The notes beneath the pieces are model-generated. The model ran no database searches. It was not told the origin of the DNA and saw only the letters and a program-made list of their open reading frames with translations. Shown in pieces: positions 37,330-47,550 of a stretch of DNA of 64,000 bases (the stretch's first letter is position 1; each line of letters opens with the position of its first letter). The stretch lies in contig CAVSLN010000001.1 of NCBI GenBank assembly GCA_963728855.1, forward strand, positions 310,001 through 374,000, read 5' to 3'. The stretch comes from AC-43 sp963728855 (GTDB lineage Bacteria; Actinomycetota; Actinomycetes; Mycobacteriales; Micromonosporaceae). Position numbers and translations under genes: made by a program.

Positions 37330-38903
37330 TCGGAGTTGGGAGCCGGTTCGGAGTTGAGAGCCGGTTCGGAGTCGGGCACCGCGGCCGGCAGCAGTACCCG
37401 GAAGGTGGCGCCGCGCCCGGGCGCGGTGGCCAGCTCGACCTGGCCGCCGTGCGCCCGTACGATCGCGGCGACGATCGACAGGCCGAGCCCCGCCCCGCCA
37501 CGGGAGCGCGGCCCGACCCGGTACAGCCGCTCGAAGACCCGGGCCGCGTCGGCCAGCGGGACGCCGGGGCCCGTGTCCGACACCTCCAGCACCGCGACCT
37601 GCGCATCGGGTGGCAGCGGTGCCCCGAGCGCCGCTGCCAACGGAAATGGACCCCGGGGAACGGACGCCACTGCCGCCGACCCGACCCGTACCACCACCTC
37701 GGCGTGTGGCGGCGTGTGCTGCAACGCGTTCGCCAGCAGGTTCGCCGCGACCTGGCGCAGCCGCGGCTCATCGCCGAGCACCGCCACCGGGTCGAACACA
37801 GCGACATCGTTCGGGGACAGCGCGGCCAACCCGACGAACCGGTCGGGCGTACCGGCGCGGGCGTCTCGTACCGTGTCCGCGGCGACCGCGAGCAGGTCCA
37901 CGGGCCGCCGGTCGGGCCGCCGCTCCTCGTCGAGCTGCGCGAGCAGCAGCAGGTCGTTGACGAGCAGGCCCATCCGCGCCGCCTCGTCCTCGATACGGGC
38001 CATCGCCTCGTCCAGCGTCGGACCCGGCGGGGCGCCGCCCCGGCGGTACAGCTCGGCGAAGCCGCGGATCGAGGTGAGCGGCGTGCGGAGCTCGTGCGAG
38101 GCGTCCGCCAGGAACTGTCGCAGCCGCCGTTCGGACGCGATCAGCCGCTGTTCCGACGCGGTCCGCGCACCGACCTCCGCCTCGATGCGGTCAAGCATGA
38201 CATTGAGCGCCACGCCCAGGCGGCCAGGCTCGGTATGCGGGTCGGCGCCGGGTACCCGCCGGGACAGGTTCCCGGCCGCGATCTCCACCGCCGCCTGCTC
38301 CATCCGGGTCAGCGGCCGCAACCCGATCCGGACCACCCAGGCGGCGACCACGCCGAGCACCAGCAGGGTGCCGACCAGCATCGCGAAGCCGATCCGGCGC
38401 AGGCCCGCGGCGCTGTCGTCCACCGGGTCCAGCGAGGCGGCGATCACGGCATACCCGCCGCTGAGGTGCCACGGCGTGACGAGCACCCGCCAGGATCCGG
38501 CGCCGTCCCGGGAGTCCACTGTGAACGGTCGGCCCACCTGGCCGGCGAGCTGGTCCGGGGCGCCGAGGTCGGGTTCGTGGCTGCTCCGGTCGCCGGCCGG
38601 CGTGATCTGGACGACGTCGCCGCCCGGCCGGTACGCGTACATCCGCCGGTCGTTGGAGCGCAGCCGTTCGGGCAGGCGCGTGGCCAGCACCCGGGACGCC
38701 TCGCGGTCGACGTCCTGCGGCGACAGGCTGGCCGCCACGTCCGCCGTCGCCTTGAGCTGGTCGTCGACGCGGTCGACCAGGTACGCCCGTAGCAGCAGCG
38801 GCCCGGTGAGCGCCGAGGTCAGCAGCGCGAGTCCGGTCAGCCCACCGAGCGCCGCGACCAGGCGCCAGCGCAGGGTCCACCGCCTCCAGCGGCGCGGCCT
38901 CAC
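37314..38903 (-). CDS. Membrane sensor histidine kinase (cassette B)
   Basis: 529 residues from GTG 38903, overlapping the regulator stop (GTGA). Two transmembrane helices (about 15-38 and 172-193) flank an external domain of about 130 residues. HAMP (about 194-246), HisKA with His270 in LADASHELRTPL, HATPase_c with N box, DTGPGVP and GGAGLGLSIV. Resembles MprB/TcrY-type kinases. Its ectodomain lacks the C-[LM]-x2-[HNQ]-G motif of the cassette A kinase. The C-terminus ends in NSEPALNSEPAPNSEL, encoded by repeats. Lies 134 bp downstream of the cassette B lipoprotein start, divergent in effect from that operon only by order. Confidence 0.93.
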   Translation of the reverse strand: MRPRRWRRWTLRWRLVAALGGLTGLALLTSALTGPLLLRAYLVDRVDDQLKATADVAASLSPQDVDREASRVLATRLPERLRSNDRRMYAYRPGGDVVQITPAGDRSSHEPDLGAPDQLAGQVGRPFTVDSRDGAGSWRVLVTPWHLSGGYAVIAASLDPVDDSAAGLRRIGFAMLVGTLLVLGVVAAWVVRIGLRPLTRMEQAAVEIAAGNLSRRVPGADPHTEPGRLGVALNVMLDRIEAEVGARTASEQRLIASERRLRQFLADASHELRTPLTSIRGFAELYRRGGAPPGPTLDEAMARIEDEAARMGLLVNDLLLLAQLDEERRPDRRPVDLLAVAADTVRDARAGTPDRFVGLAALSPNDVAVFDPVAVLGDEPRLRQVAANLLANALQHTPPHAEVVVRVGSAAVASVPRGPFPLAAALGAPLPPDAQVAVLEVSDTGPGVPLADAARVFERLYRVGPRSRGGAGLGLSIVAAIVRAHGGQVELATAPGRGATFRVLLPAAVPDSEPALNSEPAPNSELASG

Positions 38904-39622
38904 GGCCCACTCGAACGGGGCAGCCGCAGCGCGTACCCCACGCCGCGAACGGTATGGATCAGCGGTACCCCGGTGTTGTCGATCTTGCGGCGCAGGCAGT
39001 ACACGTAGGACTCCACGATCCGGCCGTCCCCGCCGAAGTCGTAGCTCCAGACCCGGTCCAGGATCTGCGCCTTGCTGACCACCCGACCCGCGTTGGTCAG
39101 CAGGTACCGCAGCAGGTTGAACTCGGTCGGCGACAGCTCGACCAGCCGCCCGGCCCGGTGTACCTCATGCGCGTCCTCGTCCAGTTCCAGGTCGGCGTAG
39201 CGCAGGACCGCGTCGCCCACGGTAGAACCCTGCGGCTGGCTGCGGCGCAGGATCGCGCGCATCCGCAGGACCACCTCTTCCAGGCTGAACGGCTTGGCCA
39301 CGTAGTCGTCGGCGCCGACGGTCAGCCCGGAGATCCGATCCGCGACGGTGTCCCGCGCGGTCAGGAACAGCACGGGCACCGCCCGGCCGGCTCCGCGCAG
39401 CAGGCGCGCCACCTCGAAGCCGTCGAGGTCCGGCAGCACCACGTCGAGGACGACGAGGTCGGGGTCGAAGTCCTCGGCGGCCAGCAGCGCCGCGGCGCCG
39501 CCGTCGACGGTACGCACCTCGAAGTCGATCAGCCGTAGCGTCTGCGCGAGCAGCGCACAGATGTTCGGCTCGTCGTCAACCACGAGCACCTTGGTCCGTC
39601 GGGCCGGTTCCGCCGCATGCAC
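38900..39622 (-). CDS. OmpR-family response regulator (cassette B)
   Basis: 240 residues from GTG 39622. Receiver with VVDDEPN, phosphoacceptor Asp60 in VVLDVVLPD, Thr in LTARDT and Lys in VAKPFSL; C-terminal winged helix (LSPTEFNLLRYLLTNAGRVVSKAQILDRVW... VESYVYCLRRKID). It is the first gene of a regulator-kinase pair that reads on toward the cassette B export operon, all on the minus strand, and likely regulates it. Confidence 0.93.
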   Translation of the reverse strand: MHAAEPARRTKVLVVDDEPNICALLAQTLRLIDFEVRTVDGGAAALLAAEDFDPDLVVLDVVLPDLDGFEVARLLRGAGRAVPVLFLTARDTVADRISGLTVGADDYVAKPFSLEEVVLRMRAILRRSQPQGSTVGDAVLRYADLELDEDAHEVHRAGRLVELSPTEFNLLRYLLTNAGRVVSKAQILDRVWSYDFGGDGRIVESYVYCLRRKIDNTGVPLIHTVRGVGYALRLPRSSGP

Positions 39623-40217
39623 CCGTCCAGATGTACCGCGCCTGCCTCAGTGCCCGCTTGAAGCCACCTGAGTATTCCTCCTACGCCGGTTGTACGCGTA
39701 GCGGCGGCGGCGGCCGACAACCCGTACCGGCTCGGACTCCCCGGGCGACGGCCAGATTACCCGCGCCTGGGGAGGGGAGAGGCCGTACCGGTCCCGTGAG
39801 CATCTGACGACGGGGTGTCGCTGCATTGCCGAGGCCGGTACCGCCACCAAACCGCCGAGATAATGCGCTAACGGTCCTTCGGTAACAGTGTTTGCAAGAC
39901 TGCTTGCCTGGGGCGGAAAAGCGAGTTGCTCCCTGGAGTGAAATTGCGCTGCTGTTGCACACCGTCTCAATCGCGGGCGAACGCGACGACGCGGAGGGCG
40001 GCCACCGAACGGGCTGACCCCGCCGCCGCCACTGGTTGATGTGCGGCAGGCAGCGTCGGCAACTCGGTGTCGGCATTCGGAGGTCTACATCTGGAGAATC
40101 GCTATTTAGAGATTGGCATCGGCGATGTTCCTCGGGCAATGTTTCCGGCACCTCAAACGGTAGACATGTCGACCCTGAACAGTCTGGAAGACCTACAGCG
40201 GGCGGTCACAATTGGGC
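39623..40217. other. Intergenic region, no supported gene
   Basis: Short ORFs on both strands show no domain or ribosome-binding site I can defend. Local AT content is higher around 40080-40150 (GAATCGCTATTTAGAGATTG), unlike the flanks. It separates the envelope-response region from the accessory block that begins with a P450 relic. Confidence 0.5.
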
Positions 40218-40460
40218 GGGCGACCACCGTCCGTCGCCGATCTGGCCCGGCTGCCTGTACCGGCGCATGGTTCTGGAGGAGACGATGCGGCTGCACCCGC
40301 CCGTGTGGTTGGCGGAGCGCACCCCGATCGAAGACGACGCGGTCGCCGTGCACCGGTTCCGGCTGCGTGTCGAGCCGGCCCATCCAGTGGTCCCGTTGCC
40401 AACGCTGAACCTGCGTCCGCGCCCGGGCGTTGCGCTGCAGCTCACCCGGCGCGATCCGGC
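40218..40460 (+). pseudogene. Cytochrome P450 relic lacking the heme-binding region
   Basis: One frame reads PPSVADLARLP (the stretch before helix K); a one-base shift near 40255 leads to MVLEETMRLHPPVWLAERTPIEDD, whose ETMR is the ExxR motif of helix K. The frame then jumps straight to FRLRVEPAHPVVPLPTLNL and LRPRPGVALQLTRR, the usual P450 C-terminus. About 90-100 residues with the heme-ligand cysteine are missing, so it cannot be active. No upstream P450 domains are seen. Confidence 0.75.
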
Positions 40461-40493
40461 GGCGGACCTTGGCCCGAGTCGGCGCTGTGAGGC

Positions 40494-40844
40494 ATGGCTA
40501 TGAGGGACCAGAAGGTCGACCGCGAGCGCCATCACGAGATCAGGGATCTCTTACGCCGGTCACTTGCGCGGACCCAGCCTCTCGAACAGCACCTCGCCCG
40601 CGCCGGGGGCGCCCGCCGCGAGCCCATGGCGATCTCGCTGCGGGACGCCCGCGAACTCGCCCCCCAGCAACGACTGGTCCTTCTGGCCGGGATCACCCCG
40701 GGTGGGGTCGGCTACCTGTTGGGGAGGCGCCCGCGTCGAGGCAGTGTCGGCCGGTGGCGGCACGGCCCCGCTGTCTCGATCGACCTGTGGATGTCAGCGC
40801 AGCGCGGTCCGCGGCGGGTGGTCGTGACCGGACGGCGCGCATGA
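40494..40844 (+). CDS. Doubtful small ORF before the amino-acid dehydrogenase
   Basis: 116 residues (MAMRDQKVDRERHHEIRDLLRRSLARTQPL...). Its stop overlaps the next start as ATGA, the usual sign of coupling, but there is no clear ribosome-binding site and I recognise no domain. It may be chance or part of the decayed region. Confidence 0.25.
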   Translation: MAMRDQKVDRERHHEIRDLLRRSLARTQPLEQHLARAGGARREPMAISLRDARELAPQQRLVLLAGITPGGVGYLLGRRPRRGSVGRWRHGPAVSIDLWMSAQRGPRRVVVTGRRA

Positions 40845-41929
40845 GGGCGCGGCAGACGGTGTACGAGGCCGTCGCGCTCGGCATTCCGGCCTGGCTGGTG
40901 ATCGACCGCCGCAAGAACGGCTTGTCCTTCGGCGGCTTCCGTTTCGGCGACTCGGTGTCGCTGGACCAGGTGCGCCAGCTGGCCAGCACGATGAGCTGGA
41001 AGCTGGCCGCGCACGGCCTGCCGGTCGGCGGCGCGAAGGCCGGCGTGCGCTGCCGGCCGGACCACCCGCGCATCGACGCCATCCTGGCTGACCTGGCGTC
41101 GGCCTGGCGCGAGCCGCTGTCGAACCACGCCATTCTCGGCAAGGACATGGGAGCCACCGACGCGCTGCTCGACCGCCTGTACGAGCACCTCGGCAAGCCG
41201 CAGCTCCACCTGGTGCAGGCGCGCGAACCGAGCTGCCCCGGCCGCATCCGCGAGCTCACCGGCTATGTGCGCGACATGACGGGCCGGGGCGCCGTCGTCG
41301 CCGCCGAGGCGGCCGTCGGCCCGCTGCAGGGCAAGCGCCTGCTGATCCAGGGCGCGGGCGTGGTCGGCACCGGCGTAGCGGTGCGCGCAGTGCAGCGCGG
41401 CGCGGTGGTCGTGGGTATGTCGGACGTGGACCGTGCCATCGTGTCCGCGGACGGGCTGCCCGTCGCGCAGGAGGTGCTCGCGGCACGCGAAGCGGGTCAA
41501 CCCTTCCGGCTCGCGTCGCTGGAGCCCGCGGGCGGGACCTGGGTCCCGCGGGACGACATGCTCGGCGAGCCGGCCGACATCCTGTTCCTCGCCGCGGGTT
41601 CCCACGTCGTGTCGGAAGCACTGGCCAGGAAGGTCCAAGCCGGAGTCGTCGTGGAGGCCGCCAACTTCGGCCTGACGGAGGAGGCCAACGCCGTGCTGTT
41701 CGAGCGCGGCGTTCCGGTCGTCCCCGACGTCATCAGCTCCAGCTCGAGCGCGGCCATGACGTCGTACCAGCTCGCCGAGGGCAACCGCTGGCAGTCTGCC
41801 GCTCTGTGGGACCGCATCGAGAGCAACATCCGCACGGCCGTGGCCGAGGGACTGCGCCGGGCCACCGAGGCTCGCGTGCCGCTGCGCGAAGCCTACAAGT
41901 CCATGTACCGCGACGTGCTGTCGCGCTGA
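40841..41929 (+). CDS. Glu/Leu/Phe/Val-type amino-acid dehydrogenase
   Basis: 362 residues. NAD(P)-dependent oxidative deamination or reductive amination of an amino acid. Substrate-binding Lys54 (TMSWKLAAHGL) and catalytic Lys66 in PVGGAKAGV, then NHAILGKDMGATDALL, the GxGxxG cofactor motif QGAGVVGTGVAVRAV, and VVVEAANFGLTEEAN with the conserved Asn. The N-terminus is shorter than in leucine dehydrogenase but the dimerisation domain is mostly present. Related enzymes in natural-product pathways include ScyB of scytonemin, which uses tryptophan. First gene of a six-gene operon; supplying or consuming a keto acid is inference. Confidence 0.85.
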   Translation: MRARQTVYEAVALGIPAWLVIDRRKNGLSFGGFRFGDSVSLDQVRQLASTMSWKLAAHGLPVGGAKAGVRCRPDHPRIDAILADLASAWREPLSNHAILGKDMGATDALLDRLYEHLGKPQLHLVQAREPSCPGRIRELTGYVRDMTGRGAVVAAEAAVGPLQGKRLLIQGAGVVGTGVAVRAVQRGAVVVGMSDVDRAIVSADGLPVAQEVLAAREAGQPFRLASLEPAGGTWVPRDDMLGEPADILFLAAGSHVVSEALARKVQAGVVVEAANFGLTEEANAVLFERGVPVVPDVISSSSSAAMTSYQLAEGNRWQSAALWDRIESNIRTAVAEGLRRATEARVPLREAYKSMYRDVLSR

Positions 41930-41954
41930 CGCCGCCCGGGAAGGAACTGCCTCA

Positions 41955-43058
41955 GTGATAGGGAGAAGCCTTGTGACGATCGGCACCGGATATGACCTTC
42001 GCGAAGAAGGCCGGCGAGTCATGCAACAGATGAAGGACGGGCCGAACCCGGTGGTGGAGGCGCGGCAGATGATGTCGCAGACCATCCTGGCCCACGTACT
42101 GCTCGGCCTGTCGGACGCCGGCTTCTACGAGTACATGGCGATCCGGGACGAGTTCTCCATGGACGAGGCGGCCCGTTCGCTCGACCTGGACCGCTTCGCC
42201 TTCGAGGGGCTGCTCGAATACCTGGTGGGATGCGGTGTGCTCGTGCGGCGCGGCGGGGATGTCTTCGGCATCACGCCCAGGGGCGAGCGGCTGTTCAACG
42301 TCTACACGCGCGGCGTGCTGAGCGTCTACCTCGGCGGCTACCACGCTGTGCTGCAGTCCCTGGGCAAGGTGCTGTCGAAACAGCTGCCGCTGGACGCTCC
42401 TTCGCTTCGGCGGTCCACGCGGCACGCCGCGGCCGGCACGGCGTACTCCACCTGCGCCTTCACCATCCCCGACGTGTTCTCGGCGATGCGCGACACGGGC
42501 GGCAAGGTCTGTCTCGACCTCGGCTGCGGCACCGGCGACTTCCTGCTGCAATGGGTGCTGCAGAGCCCCGACGCGCGCGGCGTCGGCGTGGACATGTCGG
42601 CGGACGCGCTGCGCCAGGCGCGCGACACCGCCGAGCGTTGGGGCGTGGCCGACCGGCTGGAGTTCCACGAGGCGCGGGTGGGTCCCGAGCCGCTGGCCGT
42701 GCTGCCGGGCGTGCTCGACGAGGTGGATGTGGTCACCTCGATGTACATGCTGCACGAGTTGGGCCGCAGCGGACGCCAGGCCGTCGTGGACGTGGTGCGG
42801 GTACTGAGGGCGCAGCTGCCCGGCCGCCACCTGCTGGTACTGGAGGTGGCGGCGTGCGACCCCGAGGAGCTGGCCGCGCAGACGCCTCCCGCGCCGCATC
42901 TTGGCCGACTCGACTACCGGCTGATCCACCAGCTCTCGGGCCAGGGGCTGCCGCGTACCCAGACCGACTGGCACGGCATCTTCCGCGACGCCGGCTGCAG
43001 CATCGTCGAACCGGGCATGCCCACCGGCGGCTCGCTCATCTACGTCGTGGGCATGTGA
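41955..43058 (+). CDS. SAM-dependent methyltransferase 1 with winged-helix dimerisation domain
   Basis: 367 residues from GTG 41955 (GTG 41973, with GGGAGA six bases upstream, is a real alternative). Residues about 20-110 are a helical, winged-helix-like domain (DEAARSLDLDRFAFEGLLEYLVGCGVLVRRGGDVFGITPRGERLF), as in the O-methyltransferase family. The Rossmann domain has VCLDLGCGTGDFLLQW (motif I), VGVDMSADALRQAR and DEVDVVTSMYMLHELG. Acceptor unknown. Its stop overlaps the next start. Confidence 0.85.
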   Translation: MIGRSLVTIGTGYDLREEGRRVMQQMKDGPNPVVEARQMMSQTILAHVLLGLSDAGFYEYMAIRDEFSMDEAARSLDLDRFAFEGLLEYLVGCGVLVRRGGDVFGITPRGERLFNVYTRGVLSVYLGGYHAVLQSLGKVLSKQLPLDAPSLRRSTRHAAAGTAYSTCAFTIPDVFSAMRDTGGKVCLDLGCGTGDFLLQWVLQSPDARGVGVDMSADALRQARDTAERWGVADRLEFHEARVGPEPLAVLPGVLDEVDVVTSMYMLHELGRSGRQAVVDVVRVLRAQLPGRHLLVLEVAACDPEELAAQTPPAPHLGRLDYRLIHQLSGQGLPRTQTDWHGIFRDAGCSIVEPGMPTGGSLIYVVGM

Positions 43059-44149
43059 TGGACGCCCCCGGCGCGCCAAATGCCTCCTCCGGCTTGTCCG
43101 ATCCGGAGGAGTGGTTCCATCGCCTCGCCACCCATTACGTCGAAGCGCAGATCTACTTCCACCTCAACCAGTGCGGGGTGTTCCAGAAGCTGCGCGACGG
43201 CGCCACGGCCGGCGAACTGGCGGTGACGCTGGACCTGGACGAGCGCATCCTCCAGAGCCTGCTCGAGTACGCGGCCGACGTCGGCGAGATCATCCGCGCC
43301 GACTCCGACGGCGTCTTCCGCCTGACGCCATTCGGGCAGACGGTGACCGGGCGCTACAGCAAGGTCAATGGCGACCGCACCACCTACAACATGTTCGACG
43401 TGCGCGTCGGCGCCTGGGGCCCGGTGTGGGCCAACCTGGGCGACATGCTGCACAGGACCAAGGTCTACGGCGTGGACGTGCACCGCGCCGGCGAGTTTGC
43501 CGCCGACGGGCTGTTCAAGCTGGCGTCGCCGCTGGCCGAGGCGGTGCAGCGCGCCGCCGACCGGCTGGTCGCGACGGCTGTCGTGGAACTGGGGCCGACC
43601 AGCGGCATCCTGGCACAGCTGGCGTCTGCGCCCGGCGGCGACAAGCGCCAGTACGCGGGCGTGGACATCAGCCAGGAGAGCCTGGGGCTCGCCCGCCGGC
43701 TGGCGCGCGAGCGCGGCGTGGACGCCATCTCCTGGCACCACGGCGACGCTTTCGAGCCGGCTGGTTGGATGGAAGCGTTCGCGCAGGAACAGCGCGTGAT
43801 GTATTTCTCCTGCCACTTCCACGAGTTCCTGTCGCACGGCCTGGCCGTGATGCAGCGCGCGTTGCGGGGGCTGACGGCGGCGCCCAACACCGCGGGCATC
43901 CTGGCCTTGGAGCAGCCGCGCCTGGCACCGGAGCTGCGCGACAGCACGTCGTCCACGCGCTGGCTCTACGCGCAGTCGAACGTACTGATCCACCATCTCA
44001 TCAAGAACGCACGCATCCTGTCCGGCGCCGAGTGGCAGGAGCTGCTGCGCGAGGGCGGCTGCGGCGAGGTGTGGGTGGAGGACACCAAGGGCTTCGGCTT
44101 CAGCGCCTACCTCGGCGCGGTGTCCCGCAGCGGAGGCCAACATGTCTAA
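43058..44149 (+). CDS. SAM-dependent methyltransferase 2 with winged-helix dimerisation domain
   Basis: 363 residues from ATG 43058 (GTG 43055 possible). N-terminal winged-helix domain (AGELAVTLDLDERILQSLLEYAADVGEIIRADSDGVFRLTPFGQ) and a Rossmann domain whose motif I is altered: VVELGPTSGILAQL rather than D-x-G-x-G-x-G. VGVDIS-like YAGVDISQESLGLARRLA and VMYFSCHFHEFLSH follow. It is a divergent relative of methyltransferase 1; the changed glycine loop may mean weaker SAM binding or a non-methylating role. Overlaps the GNAT-like gene by 8 bp. Confidence 0.78.
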   Translation: MDAPGAPNASSGLSDPEEWFHRLATHYVEAQIYFHLNQCGVFQKLRDGATAGELAVTLDLDERILQSLLEYAADVGEIIRADSDGVFRLTPFGQTVTGRYSKVNGDRTTYNMFDVRVGAWGPVWANLGDMLHRTKVYGVDVHRAGEFAADGLFKLASPLAEAVQRAADRLVATAVVELGPTSGILAQLASAPGGDKRQYAGVDISQESLGLARRLARERGVDAISWHHGDAFEPAGWMEAFAQEQRVMYFSCHFHEFLSHGLAVMQRALRGLTAAPNTAGILALEQPRLAPELRDSTSSTRWLYAQSNVLIHHLIKNARILSGAEWQELLREGGCGEVWVEDTKGFGFSAYLGAVSRSGGQHV

Positions 44150-44903
44150 CGGCGCCCTCACCGAGCCCCGGGTGTCGCCGCTGGCGGCCTCGCTGCGCGT
44201 CACCAGCGAATGGCGCCGACCGCTGCTCGAACCCCTGCTGTGGCGGCTGCGCGAGGAGAAGTGTGGGCACCAGTGGCAGCCGGCGCTCGCGGCGGCACCG
44301 GCGTCCGAGTCGTTCCAGGTGTTCGAGCGAGAGGTCACCGGCGGTCGGCCCAGCACGGTGTTCACCTACTACCTGTCGCGGGACGGGCGCGACGAGCCGG
44401 TGGCGTTCGCGATGATGAGCCCGCGCGTGGCCAGGGACTCGCCCGAGGACGGCATCCCGGTGCTGGGACGCGCCTACGTGCAGCCCGCGTACCGGGGTCG
44501 GTCGGTGTACCCGCTCGTGCTGCGCCATCGGCTCAACCTGTGCCGGCGGCGCTGGGGCCGGCGCCTGCTCGGCGTGCACGTCGGCACCTCCTCGCCCCGG
44601 GTGGAGACGGTGTTCCGCGTGAGCTTCCCGGGCCGCACGATCCGCCTGGGTGACGAGGACCTCGGTGACGCCGGGGTGGTGACGGCCTTGATCGGCCTCA
44701 CCGCGGAGTTCGACCGCCAGGCGGCCCTGCCCGTGCCCGCGCGACTGGCGGGTGAGCACCGGCTGCTGTGCGGGTACCTCGGCCATGGCGCCGACGCCAT
44801 GCCGGTGGCCCACGCCCTGCCCGCCCTGCGGGCGCTGGCCGGTTACCGGGACGCCTACCGGCTGCTCAGCCAGTTTCTCGAGGCACTGCCACATCTGCGC
44901 TGA
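44142..44903 (+). CDS. GNAT-like acyltransferase of the biosynthetic operon
   Basis: 253 residues. The centre has a GNAT-like signature (LGRAYVQPAYRGRSVYPLVLRHRLNLCRRRWG, with the acetyl-CoA-binding R-x-x-G/S region), preceded by beta strands (VFTYYLSRDGRDEPVAFAMMSPRV). The C-terminal third is unrecognised and helical. Probably transfers an acyl group to the pathway product or is a related fold with another role. Thirty bases separate it from the next gene. Confidence 0.62.
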   Translation: MSNGALTEPRVSPLAASLRVTSEWRRPLLEPLLWRLREEKCGHQWQPALAAAPASESFQVFEREVTGGRPSTVFTYYLSRDGRDEPVAFAMMSPRVARDSPEDGIPVLGRAYVQPAYRGRSVYPLVLRHRLNLCRRRWGRRLLGVHVGTSSPRVETVFRVSFPGRTIRLGDEDLGDAGVVTALIGLTAEFDRQAALPVPARLAGEHRLLCGYLGHGADAMPVAHALPALRALAGYRDAYRLLSQFLEALPHLR

Positions 44904-44933
44904 CGAGCAGACACGCGCCGACCGAGGGGACAC

Positions 44934-45805
44934 ATGAACTACCACTTCGCCCAGTTCAACGTGGCGTGGCTGAAGAAGCCCCTGGAACACCCGGACATCG
45001 CGGACTTCACGAACGCGATCGACTCTGTTCACGAGCTCGCCGACCAGGCGCCCGGCTTCGTCTGGCGCCTGATCGCCGACGGCCAGGACGACGCGACCAC
45101 GCTGCATCCGCTCGGCGAGGACGGGGTCATCAACTGCACCGTCTGGGAGAGCCGCGAGGCGATGGCCGCCTGGGTGTACCGCAACGAGCACGGCGACGCG
45201 CTCAAGCGCCGCCGCGACTGGTTCAATCCACCCATCGCGCCCAGCGTGGTGATGTGGTGGGTTCCCGCCGGCCACACGCCCACGCTGGAGGAGGCGCTCG
45301 ACCGGCTGCAGTACCTGCGCAACAACGGGTCCACGCCGCTGGCCTTCACCTTCAAAGACAAGTACAGCCCCGAGGACGCGGAGGTCTACATGAACGAGCC
45401 GGGCAAGCCGCCGCTGGGCGCCCCGCGCATAGCGGCCGAACAAGCGCGGCGCTGCATCGACGCCTACATCGACGCCTGGAACGAGCCCCAGGCGGACAGT
45501 CGCAGACAGATACTCGCCCAGGTGATGACCGACGACGGCGGGTACGTCGACCCGGCCAAGCAGGTCGACAGTCGCGCCGGCGTCATCACCTACATCGGCG
45601 AGGTCCTGAGCAAGTACCCGGGCGGCCGGATCGTACGCACCAGCGAGGTGGACGTGCACCACCTGGTCTGCCGGTTCAACTGGCGGTTGGTGAAGGCAGA
45701 CGGGACGAAGCTGCCGGAGAGCGTCGACTTCGTCGAATTCGCCGGAGACGGCAGGATCCGCCGCGTGACGGGCTTCTTCAACCCCCTGACACCGAGCGAG
45801 GCATT

Positions 45806-45809
<4 letters not shown>
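44934..45809 (+). CDS. DUF3291-SnoaL-like fusion protein
   Basis: 291 residues. Residues 1-150 match DUF3291 (starts MNYHFAQFNVAWLKKPLEHPDIADF, then GFVWRL and VWESREAMAAWVYRNEHGDALKRRRDWF). Residues about 165-290 form a SnoaL/NTF2-like alpha+beta barrel (CIDAYIDAWNEPQADSRRQIL, GVITYIGEVLSKYPGGRIVR, DFVEFAGDGRIRRVTGFFNP). Both folds occur as cyclases, isomerases or hydroxylation partners in natural-product pathways. GAGGGGAC sits before ATG 44934. Its stop overlaps the decarboxylase start. Confidence 0.82.
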
Positions 45810-47311
<1,502 letters not shown>

Positions 47312-47550
47312 CCCCGGACGATGCACGGACGCGCATCGAGAGCCCGTCCGTTGGCCAGCGGTCCGGGTCTAAGACGTCCGGACGGGGGTAGACCGCCGGG
47401 TCGCGCCACCACCATCCCGCGACCTCATTGCCTCGTCGGTTCCTGCCAAGAACAGCGCAGTGACCGACCGGGCCGTTATTCGCTCCCCGAGCGGTAACGC
47501 GAAGTCGGCATCGACGAGCGCAGGCGTCGGTTGCGTTGGTCAGATGACGG

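Noticed and set aside
40430..40840. N-terminal extension of the amino-acid dehydrogenase
   Set aside because: The frame is open but the residues are Arg/Pro-rich without family similarity; ATG 40841 gives the recognisable start.
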